Below the pieces are notes generated by a model that saw only the letters and a program-made list of their open reading frames with translations, ran no database searches and had not been told where the DNA came from. The translations under genes were made by a program, and so were the position numbers. A stretch of 64,000 bases of DNA from Catellatospora tritici (lineage in GTDB: Bacteria; Actinomycetota; Actinomycetes; Mycobacteriales; Micromonosporaceae). Shown piece by piece: positions 41,633 through 49,313 of the stretch (positions are counted from its first letter, which is position 1; every line of letters begins with the position of its first letter). The stretch lies in the NCBI RefSeq assembly GCF_019083965.1, contig NZ_JAHRCY010000004.1:327236-391235 (forward strand). Direction: 5' to 3'.

Positions 41633-44600
41633 TCAGGAAGCCGCGGCCAGCACTCGCGCGGCCCGTTCCGCGCCTGGCGTGTGCTCGAGCGCATCCTGCT
41701 CGGCCAGCGCCCTGCGGGCCTGCTGCGCGGCCGCCGCGCGGTCGCCCGCGGCGAGCAGGATCTCGGCGAGGACCGTGCGGGCCTGCCCGGCCAGCAGCTC
41801 GTACTCACAGGCCAGCGCGGTGTCCAGCGCCTGGCGGGCGGTGGCGGCGGCCTCGTCGAGGCGGCCCTGGCGCCGTAGCAGATCGGCGTACAGAGTCTGC
41901 GTCTCCACCTCGGAGTGGCGCATCCCGATCTGCGCGTTGGTGCGCAGCGCCGCCTCGATCATCGCCTCGGCCCGGTCCAGGCGCTGCTGCTCCAGCAGCA
42001 CCCTGGCCAGCATGTACTCCCCGTGCGCCTTGACCTGGGGATGGGTCGCCTCGACGAGGGCCCGCTCGGCCCGCTCGGCGTCGGCGAGGGCGGCGTCGAG
42101 CTGCCCCTGGGCCAGGCCGACCGCCGCGCGGGTGATCCGCGCCGACGCCTCGACGACCGGGTTGTCGGCGTCGGCGATCTGCGCCATCGCCTGCGCCACC
42201 AGGTCGGCCGCGCGGGGTGTGTCGCCCAGCAGCAGGCAGACCTCGGCCAGGTTGAACAGCCCGACCGCCAGCTCGACGCCCGGACCGAGCTGCTTGTTGG
42301 CGTCCTCGAAACGCTGGGCCGCCTCGGGCAGGTGCCCGCGTAGTAGGGCCAGCAGCGACAGCCGTCCGCTGGCCACGGCCACGCTGTGCTCGGCGCCCAG
42401 CGTCTGGGCGATCTCCAGCGCTTCGCGGCTGTACTGCGCGGACTGTCCGAGGTTGCCGGCGGTGAGGTGCGCGGTGCCCAGCAGGCTGGCGGTGGTCAGC
42501 CGCCCGAGCGGCCAGTCCAGTTTCTCGACGATGGCCCTGGCTCGCTCGCCGGCGGCGATAGCCTCGGCGTGGCGGTCCATCATGTACATGGCGTTGGTCT
42601 GGCCGAGGTGCATCGCCACCTGGGCGCGCAGGTCGCCGGTGTGCTCGGCCGCCTCCAGCGCGGCCGACCCGGCCTGGACCAGGTCGATCGGCGCCCGGTA
42701 GGCCAGGTAGGGGCGCAGCGCGTCGGCCAGCACGCTGGCCTGCGGCAGCCGCAGCACGGCCGCCCGGACGATCAGGCTGACCAGGGCGGCCCGCTCGGTG
42801 TCGAGCCAGGCCGCCGCCTCCGGCCGGCTCGCGTACACCACGGTCACCGGCGGGGCCTCGCGCATGCGGGCCATGTTCGGGTCCAGCACCCGGGCGGCGG
42901 CGTCGGCCTGCTCCAGATACCAGTCGGTGAGCCTGGTGAACGCCCCGAGGGTGGCCGTCTCGCCGTCGACCTGCTCGCACAGTGACTCGGCGTACTCGCG
43001 CAGGAGGTCGTGCATGGTGAAGCGTCCCGGAACGGTCTCGGTGACCAGGTGGGCGTCGGCGAGGTGGCGCAGCCCTCGCTCCGCCTGCTCCGCGTCGACT
43101 CCGGCGAGCGCGGCCGCGGCCGCGCTCGGGAAGTCCAGTCCTGGCACCAGCCCCAGCCGCCGGAACAGCTCCTGATCGGCCGGGCTCAGGGCGCGGTAGG
43201 AGTGCTCGAACACCATCCGTACGGCGGTCTGCGGGTCGTCGTGGATGGCCAGGCCGCCGAGCCGGTCGCTGTCGGACAGCTCGGCCACCAGCCCGGCGAC
43301 GTCGGCGCGGGGGTCGGCGGTGAGCCGGGCCGCGGCGATGCGCAGCGCCAGCGGCAGGTATCCGCACAGCCGTGCGAGCGCGTCCAGCCCTGCCGCGTCG
43401 GTGCCCACCCGGTCCGGCCCGATGATCTCGGCGAGCAGGCGCACCGACTCCGCGGCGCTGAGCACGTCGAGGTGCAGCAGCGCCGCACCCTCCTGCGCGA
43501 CCAGCCCCGCCAGCGCATCGCGGCTGGTCACGATTACAGTGGTGGTGTCGTCACCGGGCAGCAGCGGCCGTACCTGGGCGGCGTTGTGGGCGTTGTCCAG
43601 CACGATCAGCATGCGCTTACCGGCCAGCAGCGACCGGTACAGCCCGGCCGCGCTCTCGACGTCGAGGGGGATCCGATCGGGCGCCACGCCCAGCGCGCCG
43701 AGCAGGACGGCCAGCGCGTCGGCGGCCCGCAGCGGTGCCGCGGTGTCGAACCCGCGCAGGTTGACGAAGAGCTGGCCGTCGGGGAAGCGCGCGGCGTGCT
43801 GGTGTGCCCAGTGCAGGGCCAGCGCGGTCTTGCCCACGCCGCCGATGCCCGCGATGCCGCTGATCACCACGGTCTGCCGGCCGTCCCGTCCCGCCTCGAC
43901 CCCGTCGGTGAGCCGGGCCAGCTCGGCGGCGCGGCCGACGAAGTCGGGGATGCGGCGCGGCAGGGTGCGCGGCGCGGGCGGGCCGCTCACCGCGACGGCC
44001 GCCGGCGCGGGCAACTCCAGCCCCGGATCGTCGTTGAGGATCCGCAGGTGCAGCTCGTGCAGATCGCGGCCCGGCTCCACACCCAGCTCGGCGACGAGCA
44101 GTTCGCGGGTGCGGCGGAACGTGGCCAGCGCCTCCGCGGGCTGGGCGTTGCGGTACAGCGCCAGCATGTGCAGCGCGATCAGCCGCTCGCGCAGCGGGTG
44201 TGCCTGCGCCAGCTCGGCCAGCTCGCCGACCGCCCGGCGGTGGCGGCCGAGGCTCAGGTCGGCTTCCAGGCACGCCTCCCACGCCTGTAGCCGCAGCTCG
44301 GCGAGCCCGGCGCCCAGCCGGTCGCGCAGCCTGTCGGAGATGTCGCCGGCCAGCAGCGGCCCGCGCCACCATGCCAGCGCCTCGCGCAGGGTCGCCGCCC
44401 GGTCGGCCGGGTCAGGGTCGGCCAGCGCCTGCTCGGTGCGGGCGCGGAAGATGTGCGCGTCGACAGCCTCGGGCCGAACCTGGGCCTGGTACCCGTCGCC
44501 GCGCGCCAGCAGTTGCACCCCGAAGCGGCCGTCGCGGTCCGGGTCGAGCGCGGACCGCAGCCGCGACATGTAGATCTGCAGGATCGAACGCCCGGTCGCC

Positions 44601-44770
44601 GGGGGTTCGGCGTCCCAGATGAGGTCCACCAGCCGGTCGGCCGGCACCACGCTGCCCGCCTCCAGCAGGAGGATGCCGAGCAGGCACCGCTCCGCCCGCC
44701 GTCGGCCCAGATCGAGGGACCTGCCCTCGTGGCGTGCCTCGAGGGGGCCCAGCAACAGGAAGTCGACCAT
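41633..44770 (-). CDS. AfsR/SARP-type transcriptional regulator with NB-ARC and TPR domains
   Basis: A 1045-residue regulator. The N-terminus has an OmpR-like winged-helix domain (VDFLLLGPLEA, then RRRAERCLLGILLL) and a bacterial transcription-activation domain (about 95-250). An NB-ARC ATPase follows, with Walker A GIGGVGKTALAL, Walker B RMLIVLDNAH and GLPL-like CGYLPLALRIAAARL. The C-terminal third consists of TPR-like helical repeats. SARPs of this build switch on antibiotic clusters in response to ATP or peptide signals. The ATG at 44770 is probably leaderless. It is an isolated gene, so it may act at a distance. Confidence 0.93.
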   Translation of the reverse strand: MVDFLLLGPLEARHEGRSLDLGRRRAERCLLGILLLEAGSVVPADRLVDLIWDAEPPATGRSILQIYMSRLRSALDPDRDGRFGVQLLARGDGYQAQVRPEAVDAHIFRARTEQALADPDPADRAATLREALAWWRGPLLAGDISDRLRDRLGAGLAELRLQAWEACLEADLSLGRHRRAVGELAELAQAHPLRERLIALHMLALYRNAQPAEALATFRRTRELLVAELGVEPGRDLHELHLRILNDDPGLELPAPAAVAVSGPPAPRTLPRRIPDFVGRAAELARLTDGVEAGRDGRQTVVISGIAGIGGVGKTALALHWAHQHAARFPDGQLFVNLRGFDTAAPLRAADALAVLLGALGVAPDRIPLDVESAAGLYRSLLAGKRMLIVLDNAHNAAQVRPLLPGDDTTTVIVTSRDALAGLVAQEGAALLHLDVLSAAESVRLLAEIIGPDRVGTDAAGLDALARLCGYLPLALRIAAARLTADPRADVAGLVAELSDSDRLGGLAIHDDPQTAVRMVFEHSYRALSPADQELFRRLGLVPGLDFPSAAAAALAGVDAEQAERGLRHLADAHLVTETVPGRFTMHDLLREYAESLCEQVDGETATLGAFTRLTDWYLEQADAAARVLDPNMARMREAPPVTVVYASRPEAAAWLDTERAALVSLIVRAAVLRLPQASVLADALRPYLAYRAPIDLVQAGSAALEAAEHTGDLRAQVAMHLGQTNAMYMMDRHAEAIAAGERARAIVEKLDWPLGRLTTASLLGTAHLTAGNLGQSAQYSREALEIAQTLGAEHSVAVASGRLSLLALLRGHLPEAAQRFEDANKQLGPGVELAVGLFNLAEVCLLLGDTPRAADLVAQAMAQIADADNPVVEASARITRAAVGLAQGQLDAALADAERAERALVEATHPQVKAHGEYMLARVLLEQQRLDRAEAMIEAALRTNAQIGMRHSEVETQTLYADLLRRQGRLDEAAATARQALDTALACEYELLAGQARTVLAEILLAAGDRAAAAQQARRALAEQDALEHTPGAERAARVLAAAS

Positions 44771-44777
44771 GGAGCGC

Positions 44778-44830
44778 ACCGTAGCCGACCGCTGCCGAGC
44801 GCCTGCCACCGGTGTTAAGCCGGTGGTAAG
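44778..44830 (-). promoter_or_regulatory. SARP gene promoter with 11-bp direct repeats
   Basis: On the minus strand TACGGT (44778-44783) ends seven bases before the ATG, fitting a leaderless -10. Farther upstream two adjacent 11-bp direct repeats, CTTACCACCGG and CTTAACACCGG (44809-44830), differ at one base. SARPs bind direct repeats with 11-bp period near the -35 region, so autoregulation is possible. The rest of the 340-bp gap up to 45110 shows only a TAGGGT -10-like box (45057-45062) for the plus-strand nucleotidase gene. Confidence 0.6.
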
Positions 44831-45110
44831 GGCGGCACCGCAAGCTCTGTGGCACAGGCACGGACTGCCGCCACGGGGGTGGGCAGCACGGCGCCTCCAC
44901 TCGAGGCCCGGCCGGGGTAAGCCCCTGGCCGGGCCCGTGCACGTGCGCGGCATGGCCGCTGATCGCCGAGCCGGCGGCCCGCACCTTCCCGCTGAAAGTT
45001 GGACATGCGGCTATGCGTCCATGCCGATCGGATGGCGAGCTGATCACCCGTTTGACTAGGGTGCGTGGTGGCGCCCCACCGGGCGCGACCCCCTCGGAAA
45101 GGCACTAGAG

Positions 45111-46901
45111 ATGACCCCACCCTCCGGCATGCCGTCCCGGCGGCAGCTGCTCACCGGCGCGGCCGCGGCCGCCGTCGTGGGCCCGCTGGCCGTCGCCGCT
45201 CCGGCGCAGGCAGGCGGGCAGCCCCAGACCTACGATCTGACGGTCCTGGGCACCTCCGACACCCACGGCAACGTCTTCAACTGGGACTACTACCGCGACA
45301 AGGAGTACGACGACAGCGCGCACAACGACGTCGGCGTCGCGAAGGTCGCCACCCTGGTCAACCAGATCCGCGCCGAGCGCCGGGGCAAGGCCACGCTGGT
45401 CCTCGACGCCGGCGACACCATTCAGGGCACCCCGCTGGCGACGTTCTACGCCAAGCAGCAGCCGATCACCTCGACCGGTGAGCGGCACCCGATGGCGCGG
45501 GCGATGAACGTCATCGACTACGACGCCGTGACGCTGGGTAACCACGAGTTCAACTACGGCCTGCCGCTGCTCGACCTGTGGATCAAGCAGCTGGGCTTCC
45601 CGGCGCTGGCCGCCAACGCGGTCCAGGCCCGCAGCGGCCAGCCCGCGTTCACGCCGTACGTCATCAAGAAGGTATCGCTCGGTCCGGACGCGCCGTCGCT
45701 GCGGGTCGGCATCCTCGGCCTGACCAACCCGGGCGTGGCGATCTGGGACCGGGCCAACGTCGAGGGTGTGCTGCGCTTCGAGGACATGATCGCCACCGCG
45801 GCCAAGTACGTCCCGATCATGCGCGACCGCGGCGCCGACATCATCCTGATCTCCGCGCACGGCGGTGACAGCGGCGTGTCCAGCTACGGCACCGAGCTGC
45901 CCAACGAGAACCCGACCGCGCTCATCGCGCAGCAGGTGCCGGGCATCGACGCGATCCTGTTCGGCCACGCGCACAGCGAGATCGTGGAGAAGTTCGTCAC
46001 CAACACGCAGACCGGCGAGCAGGTGCTGACCTCCGAGCCGTCCAAGTGGGGCCAGCGGGTCACCCGGATGGACTTCACGCTCAGCCGCGAGCGCGGCCGC
46101 TGGAAGGTCGTCAGCAAGCACGCGACGATGCTCAACACCAACACCGTGGTCGAGGACCCGGCGGTCGTCGCGGCGGTGCGGGCCCAGCACGACACGACGG
46201 TGGCCTACATCAACCAGGTGGTCGCCACCTCGGTCGTCGAGCTGTCGGCGGCGGAGTCCCGCTACCGCGACACGCCGATCCTGGACTTCATCAACAACGT
46301 GCAGGCCGAGACCGTGGCCGCCGCGCTGGCCTCGACCTCGTACGCGGGCCTGCCGGTGCTGTCGATCTCGGCGCCGTTCAGCCGCACCGCGCTCTTCCCG
46401 GCGGGCGACGTCAAGATCAAGGACGTCGCGGGGCTGTACATCTACGACAACACCCTCGAAGCGGTGGTGCTGACCGGCGCCGAGGTGCGTGCCTACCTGG
46501 AGTACTCGGCGAAGTACTTCCGCACGTTCGCCCCGGGGGAGACGGTCGACCCGGCCGTGATCAGCGACCCGGCGGTGCCGGACTACAACTACGACACGCT
46601 GTCCGGCGTCGACTACGACATCGACATCAGCAAGCCGGTGGGGCAGCGGATCGTGGCGCTGTACCACGGCGGCACGACCACGCCGGTGGCCGACGCCGAC
46701 CAGTTCGTGGTCGCGGTGAACAACTACCGGCGCAGTGGCGGCGGCGGCTTCCCCGGCATCGTCAAGCCGCAGGTCTACAACGCCCAGCAGGAGATCCGCC
46801 AGCTGCTCATCGACTGGGCACAGGCCAAGGGCGTCATCGACCCGGCCGACTTCTTCCAGCCGAACTGGCGCCTGGTCCGCGCGGGCGTTCCGGTCTTCTG
46901 A
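45111..46901 (+). CDS. Tat-exported 5'-nucleotidase/metallophosphatase
   Basis: A 596-residue bifunctional UDP-sugar hydrolase/5'-nucleotidase-like enzyme. A Tat signal (SRRQLLTGAAAAAVVGPLAV) is followed by the calcineurin-type metal motifs TSDTHGN, LDAGDTIQG, TLGNHEFN, ISAHGGD and GHAHSE. The C-terminal 5'-nucleotidase domain has DFINNVQAETV, DVAGLYIYDNTL and NNYRRSGGGGFPG, which form the substrate pocket. The enzyme hydrolyses nucleotides outside the cell to supply phosphate and nucleosides. GGAAAGG precedes the ATG. It ends at its own hairpin terminator and is a single gene. Confidence 0.93.
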   Translation: MTPPSGMPSRRQLLTGAAAAAVVGPLAVAAPAQAGGQPQTYDLTVLGTSDTHGNVFNWDYYRDKEYDDSAHNDVGVAKVATLVNQIRAERRGKATLVLDAGDTIQGTPLATFYAKQQPITSTGERHPMARAMNVIDYDAVTLGNHEFNYGLPLLDLWIKQLGFPALAANAVQARSGQPAFTPYVIKKVSLGPDAPSLRVGILGLTNPGVAIWDRANVEGVLRFEDMIATAAKYVPIMRDRGADIILISAHGGDSGVSSYGTELPNENPTALIAQQVPGIDAILFGHAHSEIVEKFVTNTQTGEQVLTSEPSKWGQRVTRMDFTLSRERGRWKVVSKHATMLNTNTVVEDPAVVAAVRAQHDTTVAYINQVVATSVVELSAAESRYRDTPILDFINNVQAETVAAALASTSYAGLPVLSISAPFSRTALFPAGDVKIKDVAGLYIYDNTLEAVVLTGAEVRAYLEYSAKYFRTFAPGETVDPAVISDPAVPDYNYDTLSGVDYDIDISKPVGQRIVALYHGGTTTPVADADQFVVAVNNYRRSGGGGFPGIVKPQVYNAQQEIRQLLIDWAQAKGVIDPADFFQPNWRLVRAGVPVF

Positions 46902-46916
46902 TCTGCGCCGCTTCCT

Positions 46917-46952
46917 GAAGCCGTTCCGCCCGACTCCGGGCGGGACGGCTTC
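46917..46952. terminator. Hairpin terminator with T-rich tail
   Basis: A 16-bp stem with one G-T pair (46917-46932 with 46937-46952) and a 4-nt loop, followed by TTCCTTC. It separates the convergent nucleotidase and DUF3291 genes. Confidence 0.85.
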
Positions 46953-46973
46953 TTCCTTCGGTCGCGTGGCAGG

Positions 46974-47426
46974 TCAGGCGACCGCCGCCGATGCCTCGTG
47001 GAAGTCCTTGAACGTGAACGCCTCCGGACCCGCGCCCTGCTCGCGCAGCCGGCTCAGCCGCACCATGCCCTCGTCGGCCGTCGGCAGATGCTGCTCGGGA
47101 ATCCACCACATCACGCTGCTGACCTCCAGCGACCGCTGGAACCACTCGCGGCGCCGCTGCAGCACCGCCAGGTGCCGGGTCCGGTAGACGTAGTTCCACA
47201 GGTCGTCGCGGGTGCGCCAGACCGACATGTTGAGCAGCAGGTCGTCGCCGAAATCATGGATGTAGGTCGCGGTCGGGTCGGTCTCGGACGCCTTGAGGCG
47301 CCACACGAAGCCGGATGCCTCGTCGGCGAGGGCGTTGACCGGTTCGAGCAGGGCGATGAACTCGGCGATTTCCGGGGCGTCGACGGGCGCGATGAGGTGC
47401 CCGACGTTCAGCTGCGCGAGATGCAT
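46974..47426 (-). CDS. DUF3291 family protein
   Basis: A 150-residue protein of the DUF3291 family (dimeric alpha-beta barrel-like). Typical parts are HLAQLNVGHL at the N-terminus, NMSVWRTRDDLWNYVYRTRHLAVLQRRREWF in the middle and MWWIPEQHLPTADEGMVRL later. The start is the ATG at 47426; a GTG two codons earlier is an alternative. It lies 32 bases downstream of the HTH regulator gene, so the pair probably forms one operon. The function is unknown; related folds are antibiotic-monooxygenase-like. Confidence 0.85.
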   Translation of the reverse strand: MHLAQLNVGHLIAPVDAPEIAEFIALLEPVNALADEASGFVWRLKASETDPTATYIHDFGDDLLLNMSVWRTRDDLWNYVYRTRHLAVLQRRREWFQRSLEVSSVMWWIPEQHLPTADEGMVRLSRLREQGAGPEAFTFKDFHEASAAVA

Positions 47427-47458
47427 ACCCACAGCAGATCACCGGCAGTGATTCTATG

Positions 47459-48085
47459 TCAACAATTTTTGTTTTTAGAGAAGGAGACGCAGCATTCGTC
47501 GGGGCGGGGATCCAATTCGGCCGTCGCGTCCGCACCGGCCAGGCCCTGGCACAGGGCCAGGTTCATCGCACACACCAGCAGCGGCTGATCCCGCGCGACC
47601 TGGTGGAACGGGCAGTTGCGCAGCCGCACCCGGTCACCGTCGGCATAGGGCTCGTAGCCCCGGTCCCGCAGCGTCTGGTGCCACGCGCCGGGCTGGTGCA
47701 GCCGCCGCCCGGCGGCACCGGCCGCCGCGATGGCCCGGTCGTCGGCGTCGAGGTCGTGCACGACCTCGGCCAGCAGGCCCGCCAACTGCTCGTAGTCGCG
47801 CTCGGGCAGGGTGACCTTGCGCGCGGTACGGGCGCGGCGGTAGACCTTCGCCGGGCGGCCGCCGCCCGGACCCGGCTTGGCGTCGGTCAGTCGCATGAAG
47901 TCGATCTCCAGCAGCCCGGCCTCGGCGAGCTTGTCCAGGTGGAAGGCGGCCAGCGTACGGGAGATGCCAGCCGCCTGCCCTGCCTCCTCGCGCCCGACCG
48001 GGCGCCCCTGGGCCGCGACAAATTCATACAGCGCCCGGCGGACCGGGTCGTGGAGTGCGGCCACCGCGTCGAGATCGTCGTTCAC
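47459..48085 (-). CDS. HTH regulator with C-terminal cysteine cluster (SufR-like)
   Basis: A 208-residue regulator. An ArsR/DeoR-like winged helix lies at the N-terminus (DPVRRALYEFVAAQGRPVGREEAGQAAGISRTLAAFHLDKLAEAGLL, given here as its outer limits near residues 12-58). The C-terminal part has cysteines in CPFHQVARDQPLLVC, ALCQG and DECCVSF, an arrangement like that of SufR-type regulators binding an iron-sulfur cluster. It may thus sense redox or iron state. The GTG at 48085 was chosen as start because the conserved part begins soon after; the ribosome-binding site is weak. The 3' end and following gap are unusually A/T-rich. Confidence 0.8.
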   Translation of the reverse strand: MNDDLDAVAALHDPVRRALYEFVAAQGRPVGREEAGQAAGISRTLAAFHLDKLAEAGLLEIDFMRLTDAKPGPGGGRPAKVYRRARTARKVTLPERDYEQLAGLLAEVVHDLDADDRAIAAAGAAGRRLHQPGAWHQTLRDRGYEPYADGDRVRLRNCPFHQVARDQPLLVCAMNLALCQGLAGADATAELDPRPDECCVSFSKNKNC

Positions 48086-48233
48086 CCTGGAAGTGTGCCC
48101 GTCGCGCCCGTCGTGGTGGCGCGGGGTCGGCCGACACGTTCGGCTTGCCGGGAGCACGGTCCCTGTCCGCTCGCCGTGAGATCACGGCTGCCGCCTGTCG
48201 GCGGCCGGAAACGCACCCCTGGCGACCTTGGGC

Positions 48234-48770
48234 TCAGGCGGACGGCGTGACCGGGGACCGCAGGCCGAGCCACTGCTCGGCATCCCAGGCATGGAACCGC
48301 TCCACCTCGGTGAAGCCCAGCTTCACCGCCAGCCGCATCGAGCTGACGTTGGCGGTCTGGGTGGCGAGCACCACCGGCTCGCCGGGCAGGGCGCTGTCGA
48401 ACCAGTCGAGTGCCGCCGCGCACGCCTCGGCGGCGTACCCGAATCCCCACGCCCGCGGCAGGAACAGGTAACCGAGGTCGGCCTTGCCCACGGCGGCCGG
48501 GCGGTGCTTCGTCGCTCTCCTGAGCAGGATCAGGCCGATCATCGCCCCGTCGAGCTCAACGACGAAACTCCCGGGCGCCCGCTCGGGCACCTCGGGCAGC
48601 TCGCGCTCAAGCTCGGGTCGCGGTCGAGGGCCGCCGAGGTAGGTGTGGACCTCGGGCGAGGCCAGCAGCTCGATGAACACCGCACGGTCCCGGGCCTCGG
48701 ACTCGCGAAGCACGAGCCGCTCGGTCCTGATCGGCTCGGGCGGCCAGGCGACGACGCCCAAGGCTGACAT
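48234..48770 (-). CDS. GNAT N-acetyltransferase (RimJ/RimL-like)
   Basis: A 178-residue GNAT enzyme of the RimJ/RimL group. It starts with IRTERLVLRESEARD, has the acetyl-CoA-binding strand and helix DLGYLFLPRAWGFGYAAEACAAAL, and ends TQTANVSSMRLAVKLGFTEV, which is the typical C-terminal wedge. It would acetylate an N-terminal amine or a small amine. Transcription is probably leaderless. It is a single gene. Confidence 0.9.
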   Translation of the reverse strand: MSALGVVAWPPEPIRTERLVLRESEARDRAVFIELLASPEVHTYLGGPRPRPELERELPEVPERAPGSFVVELDGAMIGLILLRRATKHRPAAVGKADLGYLFLPRAWGFGYAAEACAAALDWFDSALPGEPVVLATQTANVSSMRLAVKLGFTEVERFHAWDAEQWLGLRSPVTPSA

Positions 48771-48776
48771 GCGCGC

Positions 48777-48782
48777 AGCCTA
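48777..48782 (-). promoter_or_regulatory. -10 element of a probable leaderless transcript
   Basis: On the minus strand TAGGCT ends six bases before the ATG at 48770 and there is no Shine-Dalgarno sequence. Confidence 0.55.
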
Positions 48783-49313
48783 ACAGCCGAGCGACGCAGG
48801 CGAGGGTGCGTCGTTTCCCGTTGACCGACCGGCAGCGTCGCTCAACAAGAAAAGTACCTTTCGAATGGATGGCGACATCTGCCCGTGTGACGCTCGCGAG
48901 ACCCGATGAGAACACTGCGGACGGCGGCTGGGGCGGGAATTTCAGGCAAGGCGGAGGCGTGTGTTTCGGCCTGTCGGAACAGGCCTCTTCGGCAACGTTT
49001 CCAGGATGGGTCGGACGGTTTTTCCCATGGGCATCACACCTGCGGTCCGGCCGGTCATCGGGGACGGTGTACCGAAGCCGAATATGTGACGTGAAGGGGA
49101 TGAGTGACGACTGTACGAAGTGGAGTGGCACCACGATTATTGGTTGCAGAAGATGATGATCATGATGATTCAGAGGATGGAGGCGATGGTCGCGTTCTGC
49201 GAGACGGTCCGGAACATGATGCACGGCGACTTCCGGACTTTCTCGGCGGCCTGAAAACGCCGCGACCGGGGACTCCCGGAACGGCGGAAAGTGACGCGGG
49301 CACCCGACCAGGC
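48783..49313. other. Intergenic stretch of low G/C content
   Basis: This 531-bp gap between the GNAT gene and the sigma-factor fusion gene is poorer in G/C than its neighbours. Longer open frames in it lack third-base G/C bias and look accidental. The one exception is the small frame at 49120-49254, listed separately. No tRNA-like, riboswitch-like or insertion-sequence structure was recognised. Confidence 0.5.
49120..49254 (+). CDS. Possible small protein (44 or 33 residues)
   Basis: A short open frame with about 90% G/C at third codon positions, unlike the other frames of this gap. From the GTG at 49120 it encodes VEWHHDYWLQK followed by MMIMMIQRMEAMVAF and ends HGDFRTFSAA. An internal ATG at 49153 would give 33 residues. 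It is rich in methionine and amphipathic. No good ribosome-binding site is seen before either start. It could be real or an accident of the GATGAT repeats in the DNA. Confidence 0.35.
   Translation: MEWHHDYWLQKMMIMMIQRMEAMVAFCETVRNMMHGDFRTFSAA

Noticed and set aside
41633..44770. The AfsR/SARP protein as dedicated regulator of the beta-lactam-like cluster
   Set aside because: It lies about 19 kb away behind many unrelated genes and no matching 11-bp repeats were recognised in the cluster's control region; a distant link remains possible but is unsupported.
48806..49156. A 116-codon plus-strand open frame in the gap after the GNAT gene
   Set aside because: No third-base G/C bias, no ribosome-binding site and no similarity to a known fold; it is likely accidental.
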